Of a DNA stretch of 64,000 nucleotides, positions 54,500 to 64,000 are shown piece by piece. The position numbers and the translations under genes were made by a program. Each line of letters starts with the position of its first letter. The first letter of the stretch is position 1. Source of the stretch: Burkholderia sp. BCC1644. GTDB taxonomy: Bacteria; Pseudomonadota; Gammaproteobacteria; Burkholderiales; Burkholderiaceae. The DNA lies in NCBI RefSeq assembly GCF_902833225.1, contig NZ_CADFEI010000016.1:62001-126000 (forward strand), given 5' to 3'. The notes under the pieces were generated by a model. The model was not told the origin of the DNA, did no database searches, and saw only the letters and a program-made list of their open reading frames with translations.

Positions 54500-55489
54500 T
54501 CAGGCCGCGCGGCGATGGCGCGCCATCGTGACGGCCGTATCGAGCGCGGCAATCATGCTGCCCGGATCGGCACGTCCCGTGCCGGCCAGGTCGAGCGCGG
54601 TGCCGTGATCGACCGACGTGCGGATGATCGGCAGCCCGAGCGTCACGTTGATGCCCTCGCCGAAGGTCGCATACTTCAGCACGGGCAGGCCCTGGTCATG
54701 GAACATCGCGAGCACGCAATCGGCGTCGGCCAGATGGCGCGGCTGAAACAGCGTGTCGGCCGGATACGGGCCGCGCGCGTCGATGCGCTGCGCGTTCGCA
54801 CGGGCCAGCGCCGGCGAGATCACGTCGATTTCCTCGCGGCCGAGATAACCGTTCTCGCCCGCATGCGGGTTCAGGCCCGTCACGAGGATGCGCGGCGCGG
54901 CGAGACCGAAGTCGCGCCGCAGGTCGCGATCGATGATCGCAAGCGTCTCGACGAGACCGTCGATCGTCAGCGCGGCGGCGACATCCTTCAGCGGCAGGTG
55001 CGTCGTCGCGAGCGCGACGCGCAGCGGCTTGTCGCCGGTGCCCGCCAGCATCATCACGACGCGCGGCGTGTGCGTACGCTCTGCCAGGTATTCGGTGTGG
55101 CCGGTAAACGGCACGCCCGCATCGTTGATCGTGCTCTTCTGCAGCGGCGCGGTCACGATCGCGTCGTACCGGCCGGCCAGCGCGCCGTCGATCGCCGTGT
55201 CGAGCAGCCCGAGCACGTACCGGCCGTTCGCGGCGTCCAGCGTGCCCGCCCGCGCGGGGACGGCCAGCGCGTGGTGCGCGACCGACACCTGCGCACCGCC
55301 GGCCAGCACGGCGTGGTCGACGCCGACGGCTGCGGCGCGCGCGTCGAGCAGCGCCGCATCGCCGAGCACTGTGAAATGTGCGTCGGGCCAGCGCTGCGCC
55401 GCGTCACGCAGCGCCTGCACGGTCAGCTCCGGGCCGACCCCCGCGGGTTCGCCGGTCGTGATCGCGATCTGCAGCGCGGGCGTGGTCAT
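54500..55489 (-). CDS. pdxA: 4-hydroxythreonine-4-phosphate dehydrogenase
   Basis: Step in pyridoxal 5'-phosphate synthesis; cytoplasmic NAD-dependent, metal-requiring enzyme. The 329-residue product has [10 protein letters not shown] at the N-terminus, metal-site [22 protein letters not shown] and [12 protein letters not shown], with the expected His ligands. It lies 11 bp after surA and 49 bp before rsmA on the same strand. Confidence 0.96.
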   Translation of the reverse strand: MTTPALQIAITTGEPAGVGPELTVQALRDAAQRWPDAHFTVLGDAALLDARAAAVGVDHAVLAGGAQVSVAHHALAVPARAGTLDAANGRYVLGLLDTAIDGALAGRYDAIVTAPLQKSTINDAGVPFTGHTEYLAERTHTPRVVMMLAGTGDKPLRVALATTHLPLKDVAAALTIDGLVETLAIIDRDLRRDFGLAAPRILVTGLNPHAGENGYLGREEIDVISPALARANAQRIDARGPYPADTLFQPRHLADADCVLAMFHDQGLPVLKYATFGEGINVTLGLPIIRTSVDHGTALDLAGTGRADPGSMIAALDTAVTMARHRRAA

Positions 55490-55500
55490 CCGAAGCTCGC

Positions 55501-56859
55501 TCAGTTCGCCGGGGCGACGCCGCCGATCTTGTACTGAACGTACGACGAATCGCGCAGCTCGCGCAGCCAGTCGGCGTAGGCCTGCTCGGCCTTGCGCTGG
55601 CCGATCGCCTGGCGGGCGATGTCCATCTGCTGCTGCACCGACCCTTCCGCTTCGCGGCGGTTCAGCACCTGGATCAGGTGATAGCCGTACTCGGTACGAA
55701 TCGGCTGGCTGATCTGGCCGTCCTGCAGGTTGTTCATCGCACGCTCGAATTCCGGCACGGTCTCGCCCGGGCTGATCCAGCCGAGATCGCCGCCCTGCGA
55801 CGCCGACCCGTCCTGCGAGTAGGTGCGCGCGAACTTCGCGAAATCGCCGCCGGCCTCGACCTGGTTGCGGATGTCGGCCAGTTGCTGACGCGCCTGGCCT
55901 TCCGACTTGCCTTCACCGACGCGCAGCAGGATGTGGCGCACGTGCGTCTGGACGATCTTCGGCGCGGCGGCGGTCGCGCCCTGGCTCTGGCGGCGGTCGA
56001 CGAGACGCACGATCTCGAAGCCGTCCGGCACGCGGATCAGCGTCGGGTTGACCTGGCCCGGGCGCAGCTTCGATGCGGCGTCGACGACTTCGGCCGGCAG
56101 CGCGCTCGGCGCCTTGAAACCGAGGTCGCCGCCCTTCTTCGCGTCGTTCGCTTCCGAGTTGTTCTTCGCGAGGCGCTCGAAATCGGCGCCCGACTTCGCC
56201 TGCTGCAGCAGCGCGTCGGCCTTCTTCTGCGCGGCCTCGATGTCAGCCTGCGGCGCGTTGGTCGGCGCCTTGACGAAGATGTGCTGGAAGCGCAGGTCCT
56301 GCTGCTGCGACGCGTTCGGCCCGCGCTGGCTCGCGATGTAGTTCGCGACTTCGGCGTCCGACACGGTGATCTTGCCGTCGACCTCGCGCTCGCGCAGCTT
56401 CGACAGCATCAGCTCGGTACGTGCATCGCTCGTGAAGATGCTCCAGGGCACGCCTTGCGCCTCGAGACGCGCACGGTACTGCTCGAGCGTCATCCCGTTC
56501 GCCTGCGCGAGACGCTGCAGCGTGGACTGCACGGTCGCGTCGTCGATGCGGATCCCGTCGTCCTTCGCCTTCTGCACCTGGATGCGCTCGAGCACCATCT
56601 GGTTCAGCACCTGTGCGCGCAGCTGGTCGGTCGGCGGCACGGGCGCGTTCTGCTGCTGCAGCCGGCGCGCGATCAGGCCGGCGCGCTGGTCGAGTTCGCG
56701 GCCCGTGATCACGTCGTTGTTGACGACCGCGACGACTTCGTCGGCGAGCTGCGCACCTGGCGAACCGAGCGCCTGCGCCGCGGCCGGCGCGGCGGCGAGC
56801 AGCGCGGCGGACGCGGCGAGGCTGGACACGACTGCCGCGAAACGAAGGTTTTTCTTCAT
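55501..56859 (-). CDS. surA: Periplasmic peptidyl-prolyl isomerase and chaperone SurA
   Basis: Chaperone for outer-membrane protein assembly. The product is about 452 aa with a signal peptide ([29 protein letters not shown]), a SurA N-terminal domain ([20 protein letters not shown]) and two PpiC parvulin domains ([10 protein letters not shown] region and [15 protein letters not shown] region). ATG at 56859 preferred by signal-peptide form; a GTG at 56865 has closer spacing to GGAG. Works with LptD biogenesis, whose gene precedes it by 51 bp. Confidence 0.95.
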   Translation of the reverse strand: MKKNLRFAAVVSSLAASAALLAAAPAAAQALGSPGAQLADEVVAVVNNDVITGRELDQRAGLIARRLQQQNAPVPPTDQLRAQVLNQMVLERIQVQKAKDDGIRIDDATVQSTLQRLAQANGMTLEQYRARLEAQGVPWSIFTSDARTELMLSKLREREVDGKITVSDAEVANYIASQRGPNASQQQDLRFQHIFVKAPTNAPQADIEAAQKKADALLQQAKSGADFERLAKNNSEANDAKKGGDLGFKAPSALPAEVVDAASKLRPGQVNPTLIRVPDGFEIVRLVDRRQSQGATAAAPKIVQTHVRHILLRVGEGKSEGQARQQLADIRNQVEAGGDFAKFARTYSQDGSASQGGDLGWISPGETVPEFERAMNNLQDGQISQPIRTEYGYHLIQVLNRREAEGSVQQQMDIARQAIGQRKAEQAYADWLRELRDSSYVQYKIGGVAPAN

Positions 56860-56910
56860 TGCCACTGAAACTCCATTGAAATCGTGCTGACCGGTGCAGA
56901 CAAGCCGGCG

Positions 56911-59271
56911 TTACTCGTAGTTGCTGAAGCGGGACATCGGCGGCGGCGGCGGCGGCAGCGGCGTGTAGCCCGGTACCCCGGCGCGGAATGCGGACACGAG
57001 GCCGTTGTCGACGGTCGACAGGCCCTTGAGCGTCAGTTGCATCATGAATCGCGTCGACGAGTTCTGCTGTCCCGACGAATTGATGCCGTTCGCAGCCCGC
57101 TGCACCCCGACCCCGAGCGCCCAGCAATCCGCGTCGTATTGTAAGCCGACCAGACCGTCGACCACGCGATCTCCGGCGAGGTCGTAGTTGAAACGGCCGA
57201 TCGCATACAGGCGGTGCGTGAGCGGCCACTGCGCGGATATCAGGAACTGGTTGATCGGCTGGTTGTCGAGCGTGGTGTTCGATCGCGTGTAGCGGTAGCC
57301 GACGTTGATCACGCGGCGCTCGCCCGGGCTGTAACCGAAACCGACGCTCGACTTCACGAGCTGGTTGTTGTTCTGGTTGTACTGGAACGCCGTCTCCGAC
57401 ATGAAGCCCGAGCCGAGCTTCAGCGCGGCGCCGACGATCAGGTCCGAGTGGCGCGCCAGCACGGCGCTCTGGCCGGAATTCAGCGTGACGCGCTGATCGG
57501 CGAAGTAATACTGCTGCGCGATCACGAAGCGCGCGCGTTCGTCGCCGGTGCGCGGATCGATGAAGCGCGACGTCAGGCCGGCCGTGATCCGGTTCGCGTC
57601 CGCGATCCGGTCGTTGCCGACGAACGTGTTCGGCTGGTAGATCTCCGCGAGGCCGAAGTCCGATTCCGCAGTGTCGAACAGCGGCGCGTTCGACTGGTCG
57701 CGATACGGCGTGTACACGTAGTACAGGCGCGGCTCGAGGGTCTGGATGAAGTCCTGGCCGAACAGGCGCACCGAACGATCGAAGATCAGGCCCGTGTCGA
57801 AGCTCACGGTCGGGATCGACTCGGTGAAGCGCTTCGGGCTGTTCGGCGTGGTCGACGACAGGTAGTTCAGGTCGTACGACGCGAAGTGGTACTGGACCTT
57901 CGGCACGACGAAGTAGCCGGGGCCGTACACGCCGTACGCGATATACGGGTTGAAGACGATCCGGTCGCCTTCGGTCGCATCGGCCGTCGTGATGCGGAAC
58001 CGCGAATAGTCGGCTTCCGCGCCGAAGTCGAAGCCGCCGACGTTGTACTTCGTGTACTTCACGTTCAACTGCGGCTCGCGGCTGTACGGCGCGATCGACG
58101 GCGGCAGCGTCTGCCAGTGCTGGTAGCGCGCGAGCACCGACCACGGGCCGTTGTTGTACGTGAGGCCCGCTTCCTGCTGGTACAGCGTCTGCGTCCCGTT
58201 GACGAACTGGTTCATCGAACCAAGATCTTCGGGATACGTGTTGTCCGAGACCTTGTTGAAGTAGACGTAGCCGCCGAAGCCGCCGCCGAAGTTCTGCTGG
58301 TGCTGCCAGTAGATCGCGTAGCGGTTGCGGTGCGCGAGCCGGTCATCCGGCAGGTAATTGGCCGTAAACGTGCCCGAATACGACGGCGACAGGTAGCGGA
58401 ACGTCGCTTCGGTCATCACGCCGCGCCGCGAGATGATGCGCGGCGTGAGCGTCAGGTCGCGGTTCGGCGCGATGTTGAAGTAGTACGGCAGCGTCAGCTC
58501 GAAGCCGTTGCTCGAGTTCACCGAGAACGTCGGCGGCAGCAGGCCGCTGCGCCGCTCGCCCGACAGCGGGAACGTCATCCACGGGCTCGCGAAGATCGGC
58601 ACGCCCTGGAAGAACAGCACGCCGTTGCGCGCGGTGCCTTCGTCGGCGCCCGTATCGAAGTCGAAGCGGCTGCCCTTGATGTACCACGCGGGGTTCGTCG
58701 AGCACTGGCACGCGGTGTAGGTGCCGTTGACGAACACCGAGCGCTCGTTGTCGACCATGTCGACGCGCTCGGCGCTGCCCGACCCGCCCGTCATGTTGAA
58801 GTGGTACTTCGGCGCCGTCATGAAGCCCTGGTTCGCCTCGATCTTCAGGTGCGCCTCGGGGCCTGCGAACGACGTACCGCCATTGACCACCTTGACCTGG
58901 CCGTACGCATCGGCCATGTCGGTATCCTGATCGTAGTGGAGCGCATCGGCCTTCACGACGGCGTCGCCGCGCCGCAGCTCGGCGGAGCCCTTGGCGGCGA
59001 GGTCCTGCTCGGCCGTGCCGCTCGTGTGGTCGGCGATCACGAAGGCGGCCGGCTTCGCGCCGTCCTTCAGCGGATGATCCTCGAGCTGGGGCGCGAGACG
59101 CAGATCCCACGGCGAGTCGAGCGGCTGCGGCTGCGCGGCCGCGCCCGACAGCTGCGCGTACGACACGGCCGGCACGAGGCCGGGCACGGCCAGGAGCGCG
59201 AGCGCGAGCCGCCGTTTGCGCGGCGCCCCGTCACCGGGGAAAACATTCGGGAATAGCGGTTTGGGCGGCAT
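56911..59271 (-). CDS. lptD: LPS-assembly protein LptD
   Basis: Outer-membrane beta-barrel that inserts LPS, with LptE. The 786-residue precursor has a signal peptide ([20 protein letters not shown]), an OstA-like N-terminal domain ([36 protein letters not shown]) and a C-terminal barrel ending in an aromatic-rich stretch. A Cys pair (CQCS) is present, consistent with the disulphide-dependent assembly. First gene of the operon, divergent from amgK. Confidence 0.97.
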   Translation of the reverse strand: MPPKPLFPNVFPGDGAPRKRRLALALLAVPGLVPAVSYAQLSGAAAQPQPLDSPWDLRLAPQLEDHPLKDGAKPAAFVIADHTSGTAEQDLAAKGSAELRRGDAVVKADALHYDQDTDMADAYGQVKVVNGGTSFAGPEAHLKIEANQGFMTAPKYHFNMTGGSGSAERVDMVDNERSVFVNGTYTACQCSTNPAWYIKGSRFDFDTGADEGTARNGVLFFQGVPIFASPWMTFPLSGERRSGLLPPTFSVNSSNGFELTLPYYFNIAPNRDLTLTPRIISRRGVMTEATFRYLSPSYSGTFTANYLPDDRLAHRNRYAIYWQHQQNFGGGFGGYVYFNKVSDNTYPEDLGSMNQFVNGTQTLYQQEAGLTYNNGPWSVLARYQHWQTLPPSIAPYSREPQLNVKYTKYNVGGFDFGAEADYSRFRITTADATEGDRIVFNPYIAYGVYGPGYFVVPKVQYHFASYDLNYLSSTTPNSPKRFTESIPTVSFDTGLIFDRSVRLFGQDFIQTLEPRLYYVYTPYRDQSNAPLFDTAESDFGLAEIYQPNTFVGNDRIADANRITAGLTSRFIDPRTGDERARFVIAQQYYFADQRVTLNSGQSAVLARHSDLIVGAALKLGSGFMSETAFQYNQNNNQLVKSSVGFGYSPGERRVINVGYRYTRSNTTLDNQPINQFLISAQWPLTHRLYAIGRFNYDLAGDRVVDGLVGLQYDADCWALGVGVQRAANGINSSGQQNSSTRFMMQLTLKGLSTVDNGLVSAFRAGVPGYTPLPPPPPPMSRFSNYE

Positions 59272-59494
59272 CTATCGTTTGGCGAATCGCCCCTTGTCAA
59301 CCGCACCTTCACGGCACATGCGCGCACGGCGGGCCGCGCCGTCGCACCGCGACTGCGGCGGAGCGCAAACCGGGGAGGCGATCGGGCGGGCGGCGCGACA
59401 GGCGGCGAGCCTGCACGGCGGAAGCTGACGCGGGGCGCGTCAAAAAAGTCGTGGGGTATTATATGGCAAGACGTTCCCCCCTCCCCCGAGTTTC

Positions 59495-60544
59495 ATGACG
59501 CCCCCATCCGCCGCATCCCAGCCCGACGCCCGCCTCGACGCCCTGACCGCGTGGCTGCAACCGCTCGCCGAGCGCTATGCCCTCGACCTGTCGACCCTCG
59601 CGCCCGCGTCGTCGGACGCCAGTTTCCGCCGCTATTTCCGTGTCGCATCGGCCACCAGCGCCGGCGGCACGCTGATCGCCGTCGACGCGCCGCCGCCCGA
59701 GAAGTGCCGTGAATTCGTCCAGGTCGCGCAGCTGCTCGCCGCGGCCGGCGACCACGTGCCGGACGTGCTGGCCCACGATTTCGACGCGGGCTTCATGCTC
59801 GTGACCGATCTCGGCCGCACGTCGTACATCTCGGTGCTCGACCCGGCCGACCCGGTCGCCGCGCGCCCGCTGATGCGCGACGCGCTCGACGCGCTGATCC
59901 GCTTCCAGCTCACGTCGACGCCCGACGTGCTGCCGCCGTTCGACGAAGCGTTCCTGCGCCGCGAAATGGAGTTGCTGCCCGAATGGTTCGTCGGCCGTCA
60001 TCTCGGCAAGCCCGTCACCGATGCCATGCGCGGCACGCTCGACCGCACGTTCGCGCTGCTCGTCGCCAGCGCGCACGCGCAGCCGCAGGGCTTCATGCTG
60101 CGCGACTTCATGCCGCGCAACCTGATGGTCTGCGAGCCGAATCCGGGCGTGCTCGACTTTCAGGACGCCGTCTACGGGCCGCTGACGTACGACGTCGTGT
60201 CGCTGGTGCGCGACGCGTTCATCAGCTGGGACGAGGAGTTCGAGCTCGACTGCTTCGCGTACTACTGGGAAAAGGCGAAAAAGGCCGGCCTGCCGGTCGA
60301 TCCCGATTTCGGCGAGTTCTACCGCCAGCTCGAATGGATGGGGCTGCAGCGCCATATCAAGATCCTCGGCCTGTTCGCGCGCATCAATTACCGCGATGGC
60401 AAGCCGCACTACCTGAACGACCTGCCGCGCTTCATCGCGTATGCACGCAAGGTCGCGCTGCGCTACCGCCCGCTCGTGCCGTTCGCCAAGCTGCTCGACG
60501 AGCTCGAGGGCAACGCGCCGGCCGACGTCGGCTATACGTTCTGA
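59495..60544 (+). CDS. amgK: N-acetylmuramate/N-acetylglucosamine kinase AmgK
   Basis: Anomeric sugar kinase of the APH-fold that phosphorylates MurNAc (and GlcNAc) at C1 for cell-wall recycling; cytoplasmic. The 349-residue protein has SSDASFRRYFRV (nucleotide-binding loop), the catalytic loop LRDFMPRNLMV and the metal-binding LDFQDAVYGPLTYDVVSL. The family histidine before the catalytic Asp is Leu here. The next gene is murU, 32 bp downstream, and lptD is divergent, the arrangement known in Pseudomonas. Confidence 0.9.
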   Translation: MTPPSAASQPDARLDALTAWLQPLAERYALDLSTLAPASSDASFRRYFRVASATSAGGTLIAVDAPPPEKCREFVQVAQLLAAAGDHVPDVLAHDFDAGFMLVTDLGRTSYISVLDPADPVAARPLMRDALDALIRFQLTSTPDVLPPFDEAFLRREMELLPEWFVGRHLGKPVTDAMRGTLDRTFALLVASAHAQPQGFMLRDFMPRNLMVCEPNPGVLDFQDAVYGPLTYDVVSLVRDAFISWDEEFELDCFAYYWEKAKKAGLPVDPDFGEFYRQLEWMGLQRHIKILGLFARINYRDGKPHYLNDLPRFIAYARKVALRYRPLVPFAKLLDELEGNAPADVGYTF

Positions 60545-60576
60545 CTGCCCCATAGCGCCCTGACACCCGGCCGAAC

Positions 60577-61296
60577 ATGAGCACACCCCTGACCACGGCG
60601 ATGATCTTCGCCGCCGGGCGCGGCGAACGGATGCGCCCGCTCACCGACACCCGCCCGAAGCCGCTGCTCGAAGCCGGCGGCAAGCCGCTGATCGTGTGGC
60701 AAATCGAGGCGCTCGCGCGCGCGGGCATCGAAACGATCGTGATCAACCACGCGTGGCTCGGCGAGCAGATCGAGGCCGCGCTCGGCGACGGTTCGCGCTG
60801 GGGCGTGCGGCTCGCGTATTCGGCCGAAGGCGAAGCGCTGGAGACCGCGGGCGGCATCGCGCAGGCGCTGCCGCTGCTCGAGCGCGACGGCCAGCCGGCC
60901 GTGTTCGCGGCCGTCAGCGGCGACGTGTACTGCGCGTTCGACTACCGGACGCTCGCGCCGCGCGCCGCAGGGATGGCCGCGCTCGACACGCCGGCGATGC
61001 ACCTCGTGATGGTGCCGAACCCGCCGTTCCACCCGGCCGGCGATTTCGCGCTCGGCGATGATGGCCGGCTCGCGCTCGACGGCGCCGCGCGCGTTACGTT
61101 CGGCAACATCGGCCTGTACGACACGCGGATGTTCCGCGATCTGGCGCCCGGCACGCGGCGCGCGCTGACGCCGTACTACCGCGCGTCGATCGAAGCCGGC
61201 CGTGCGAGCGGCGAACTGTACGAAGGGTTCTGGGAGAACGTCGGCACGCCCGCGCAGCTCGGCGAGCTCGACGCGCGGCTGCGCGCCGCGGGCTGA
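60577..61296 (+). CDS. murU: N-acetylmuramate alpha-1-phosphate uridylyltransferase
   Basis: Makes UDP-MurNAc from MurNAc-1-phosphate, bypassing early de novo synthesis and the step inhibited by fosfomycin; cytoplasmic nucleotidyltransferase. The 239-residue protein has FAAGRGERMRPLTDTRPKPLLEAGGKPL and the metal-binding SGDVYC motif. Functions with AmgK. ATG at 60577 is 32 bp after amgK. Confidence 0.94.
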   Translation: MSTPLTTAMIFAAGRGERMRPLTDTRPKPLLEAGGKPLIVWQIEALARAGIETIVINHAWLGEQIEAALGDGSRWGVRLAYSAEGEALETAGGIAQALPLLERDGQPAVFAAVSGDVYCAFDYRTLAPRAAGMAALDTPAMHLVMVPNPPFHPAGDFALGDDGRLALDGAARVTFGNIGLYDTRMFRDLAPGTRRALTPYYRASIEAGRASGELYEGFWENVGTPAQLGELDARLRAAG

Positions 61297-61478
61297 TCGT
61301 TTCGCAGTCGAGCGCCGGTTCGGCCGCCGCCGATACCCAGACAGGCCGACGACCGCGCGGCCGACCGGCGGCGGACCCATCCGGAATCAAATGTCGCGGA
61401 CGCTTCGCACGGCACGCCGGCCGTGACGGCACCACACCGCCCGTTCCCGCCGCGCACCGCGTCGCGCGGCACCCGTGC

Positions 61479-63350
61479 TCACGCGGCCTCGGCCTCTTCC
61501 CCGCCGGCCGCCGCGCGCTGCTGCTGCAGCGCCCACATCTGCGCGTACAACCCGTCCGCGCGCACGAGTTCGTCGTGCGTGCCGCGCTCGACGATCCGGC
61601 CGTGGTCCATCACGAGGATCTGCTGCGCGTGCACGACCGTCGACAGCCGATGCGCGATCACGAGCGTCGTGCGATGCCGCGCGATCTGGTCGAGCTCGTG
61701 CTGGATCGCGCGCTCGGAGCGCGAATCGAGCGCCGACGTCGCCTCGTCGAACAGCAGCACCGGCGGATCCTTCAGCAGCGTGCGCGCGATCGCGACGCGC
61801 TGCTTCTCGCCGCCCGACAGCTTCAGTCCGCGCTCGCCGACCGGCGTGTCATAGCCCTTCGGCAAGCTTTCGATGAAATCGTGGATGTGCGCGGCGCGCG
61901 CGGCCGCGACCACCTCGTCGCGCGTCGCGGTCGGCCGGCCGTACGCGATGTTGTAGTAGATCGAGTCGTTGAACAGCACGGTGTCCTGCGGCACGATCCC
62001 GATCGATGCGCGCAGCGAATCCTGCGTGACGTCGCGGATGTCCTGGCCGTCGATCCGGATCGCGCCGCCCGCCTGGCGGTCGAGATCGTAGAAACGGAAC
62101 AGCAGGCGCGACAGCGTCGATTTCCCTGAACCGCTGTGGCCGACCACCGCGGTCGTCGTGCCCGCGTCGATCGTGAACGTCACGTCGTGCAGGATCTGCC
62201 GCGCCGGCTCGTAGGCGAAGTTCACGTGCTCGAAGCGCACCTGCGCGCCGGCCACCGCGAGCGGCCGCGCATCGGGCCGGTCGGCCACTTCCTTCGCGGC
62301 CGACAGCAGCCCGAACATCCGGTCCATGTCGGTGAGGCTCTGCTTCAGCTCGCGATACACGACGCCGAGAAAATTCAGCGGAATGTAGAGCTGCAGCATG
62401 AACGTGTTGATCAGCACGAGATCGCCGAGCGTCAGCTTGCCCGCGAGCACGCCCTGCGTCGCGCGCCACAGGATGAACACGAGCCCCGTGCCGATGATCG
62501 CCTGCTGGCCGAAGTTCAGTACCGACAGCGAGTTCTGCGAGCGGATCGCGGCCTTCCGGTAGCGCTTCAGGTTTTCGTCGTAGCGCTGCGCCTCCCACTC
62601 CTCGTTGCCGAAGTACTTCACCGTCTCGTAGTTGATCAGCGAATCGATCGCGCGTGAATTCGCGCGCGAATCGAGTTCGTTCATCGTGCGGCGAAAATGC
62701 GTGCGCCAGTTGGTGACCTTCACGGTGAACACGATGTACGTGACCAGCGCCGCGAACGTGACGTACGCGTAATAGGCCTCGTACTTGACCACGAAGAAGC
62801 CGAGCACGAGCCCGACTTCGACGAGCGTCGGCAGGATGCTGTACAGCGAATACGAGATCAGTTGCTGGATGCCGCGCGTGCCGCGCTCGATGTCGCGCGA
62901 CATGCCGCCTGTCTGGCGTTCGAGATGGAACCGCAGCGACAGCCCGTGCAGGTGCCGGAACACCTGCAGCGCGAGCTGGCGCACCGCACTTTCGGTGACT
63001 TTCGAGAACAGGATTTCGCGCAGCTCGGTGAACAGCGAGGTCGACAGCCGCACGAACGCATACGCGACGACCAGCAGCCCGACGCCGCCCGCGAGCACGA
63101 TGCCGGCCGATTGCTCCGCGCGGCCGATCGCGGTGATCTGCTGCACGTAGGACAGGTGGTCGACGATGCGCTTCATCACGACCGGCACGCCGAGGTTCGC
63201 GACTTTCGCGCCGATCAGGCAGGCGAGCGCGAGCGCGACGCGCCATTTGTAGGTGGTCAGGTACGGCAGCAGCGACCGGATGGTCTGCCAGTCGTTGCGG
63301 GGCCCGGTCGAAGCCGGCGCGGGCTCGCCGGAAGCAGGAAATCGGCGCAT
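61479..63350 (-). CDS. Atm1-type ABC exporter (fused membrane and ATPase domains)
   Basis: A 623-residue half-transporter; probably homodimeric in the inner membrane. Six helices at about 38-330, with the Atm1/HMT signature INYETVKYFGNEEWE, then Walker A GHSGSGKST, Q-loop, LSGGEKQRVAIA and Walker B VLLFDEATSALD. Atm1-type proteins export glutathione-linked Fe-S or heavy-metal species and aid metal tolerance. The ATG at 63350 is chosen; the longer frame upstream is antisense to the thioesterase gene. Substrate by family inference. Confidence 0.92.
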   Translation of the reverse strand: MRRFPASGEPAPASTGPRNDWQTIRSLLPYLTTYKWRVALALACLIGAKVANLGVPVVMKRIVDHLSYVQQITAIGRAEQSAGIVLAGGVGLLVVAYAFVRLSTSLFTELREILFSKVTESAVRQLALQVFRHLHGLSLRFHLERQTGGMSRDIERGTRGIQQLISYSLYSILPTLVEVGLVLGFFVVKYEAYYAYVTFAALVTYIVFTVKVTNWRTHFRRTMNELDSRANSRAIDSLINYETVKYFGNEEWEAQRYDENLKRYRKAAIRSQNSLSVLNFGQQAIIGTGLVFILWRATQGVLAGKLTLGDLVLINTFMLQLYIPLNFLGVVYRELKQSLTDMDRMFGLLSAAKEVADRPDARPLAVAGAQVRFEHVNFAYEPARQILHDVTFTIDAGTTTAVVGHSGSGKSTLSRLLFRFYDLDRQAGGAIRIDGQDIRDVTQDSLRASIGIVPQDTVLFNDSIYYNIAYGRPTATRDEVVAAARAAHIHDFIESLPKGYDTPVGERGLKLSGGEKQRVAIARTLLKDPPVLLFDEATSALDSRSERAIQHELDQIARHRTTLVIAHRLSTVVHAQQILVMDHGRIVERGTHDELVRADGLYAQMWALQQQRAAAGGEEAEAA

Positions 63351-63524
63351 GGGGGAAGTCTCGGTGGCGGGGCACGACGCGTGTATCGACGGCCGGCTCG
63401 CGCGCTTTCTCGTACAATTTGCGAACGTTGTATTGTCGCAGAAGCCGCTTCGCGCCGCTGCCGGCGGCCTCGCCGGCCAGCCTGCGCGCGGCGGCCCATT
63501 TATTACAGGATGAAAGCCCCCGCC

Positions 63525-63920
63525 ATGACCGATTCGACCCTCGAACTCCCGCAGATGCAGCCCGCGCTGCGCGTCGTCCCGCAGCCGCACGACGCGAACG
63601 TCCACGGCGACGTGTTCGGCGGCTGGATCATGTCGCAGGTCGACATCGCCGGCTCGATCCCCGCGAGCCAGCGCGCGAACGGCCGCGTCGCGACGGTCGC
63701 GGTCAACTCGTTCGTGTTCAAGCAGCCGGTATTCGTCGGCGACCTGCTGAGCTTCTACGCGACCATCACGCGCACCGGCAACACGTCGATCACGGTCGAC
63801 GTCGAGGTGTATGCGCAGCGCATGCGCCTGATGGGCGAAATCGTGAAGGTCACCGAAGCGACGCTCACGTACGTCGCGACCGGCGCGGACCGCAAGCCGC
63901 GGCAACTGCCGCCGCTCTGA
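63525..63920 (+). CDS. Acyl-CoA thioesterase, YciA-like
   Basis: A 131-residue hotdog-fold thioesterase. HGDVFGGWIMSQVDIAG is the catalytic motif of the YciA/BACH group, followed by VNSFVFKQPVFVGDLLSFY. It probably hydrolyses a range of acyl-CoAs in the cytoplasm. An in-frame ATG at 63510 (five residues longer) is an alternative start; neither has a strong ribosome site. It is divergent from the ABC exporter gene. Confidence 0.9.
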   Translation: MTDSTLELPQMQPALRVVPQPHDANVHGDVFGGWIMSQVDIAGSIPASQRANGRVATVAVNSFVFKQPVFVGDLLSFYATITRTGNTSITVDVEVYAQRMRLMGEIVKVTEATLTYVATGADRKPRQLPPL

Positions 63921-63956
63921 CCGGCGAGCGCCGCGACCGGGCGGCGCACGGTCGCG

Positions 63957-64000
63957 TCAGTGCGTGGCCGTCAGCCCGAACTCCCGCATCGCGGGCAGGA
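63957..64000 (-). CDS. C-terminal fragment of a gene running off the window
   Basis: The minus strand has an open frame that ends in TGA at 63957-63959, with the last residues LPAMREFGLTATH. Only 13 codons are visible, so neither the product nor the family can be assigned. It is convergent with the thioesterase gene. Confidence 0.4.
   Translation of the reverse strand, partial: LPAMREFGLTATH

Noticed and set aside
63351-63905. N-terminal extension of the ABC exporter frame
   Set aside because: Antisense to the thioesterase gene and without membrane or binding features.
1-64000. tRNA, rRNA, CRISPR arrays, prophage or insertion sequences
   Set aside because: Reading the intergenic gaps, I found no cloverleaf-like sequences, regular repeat-spacer series, integrase or transposase genes, or terminal inverted repeats. 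A dedicated scan could still reveal a short RNA.

Overview
The window is a GC-rich, densely coded bacterial chromosome segment with single-copy core genes (glyQS, lptD-surA-pdxA-rsmA, miaB-phoH-ybeY-corC-lnt, glpD-glpK-glpF). Gene content, gene order and protein sequences point to a beta-proteobacterium of the genus Burkholderia, most likely a main chromosome of the cepacia-complex type. This assignment comes from family recognition; no search was run. I saw no rRNA, tRNA, CRISPR array, prophage or intact insertion sequence.

Layout. 1-3.3 kb: truncated amidase and an MFS symporter, divergent from a LysR regulator. 3.3-8.0 kb: MAPEG-type membrane protein, a large class A penicillin-binding protein, and two small Cys-rich proteins (GFA family, DUF1272). 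8.0-10.1 kb: a FadR-type GntR regulator divergent from D-galactonate dehydratase (dgoD). 10.2-13.6 kb: a CopD-like membrane protein and two c-type cytochromes. 13.7-16.6 kb: RhlE-type helicase, a flavin-oxidase-like protein and a ferritin-like diiron protein. 16.9-24.6 kb: gamma-glutamyltransferase-like enzyme, then the glycerol block glpR ... glpD-glpK-glpF, with a TTTCG-rich operator-like array before glpD.

24.6-31.6 kb is the most distinctive accessory region. A three-component oxygenase set resembling rhizopine MocD/MocE/MocF (membrane diiron desaturase-like protein, Rieske ferredoxin, ferredoxin reductase) is divergent from a LacI-type regulator, two xylose-isomerase-like TIM-barrel proteins and an inositol-2-dehydrogenase-like Gfo/Idh/MocA enzyme. 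An 18-bp inverted repeat occurs once in each of the two control regions, so a single LacI regulon that processes an (O-methyl-)inositol-like compound is a reasonable hypothesis.

31.8-36.9 kb: HAD phosphatase, ribB preceded by a clear FMN riboswitch and terminator, an XRE-cupin regulator, and an MFS efflux protein divergent from a LysR regulator. 37-44.3 kb: RNA modification, ribosome quality and envelope genes miaB-phoH-ybeY-chaC-like-corC-lnt. 44.3-52.3 kb: TPR/glycosyltransferase-like protein, then glyQ-glyS-gmhB-plsC-M48 peptidase, a strong bidirectional terminator and gloA. 52.6-61.3 kb: an EamA transporter, the minus-strand lptD-surA-pdxA-rsmA outer-membrane operon and the divergent amgK-murU muramic-acid recycling pair. 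61.5-64 kb: an Atm1-type ABC exporter, a YciA-type thioesterase and the 3' end of one more gene.
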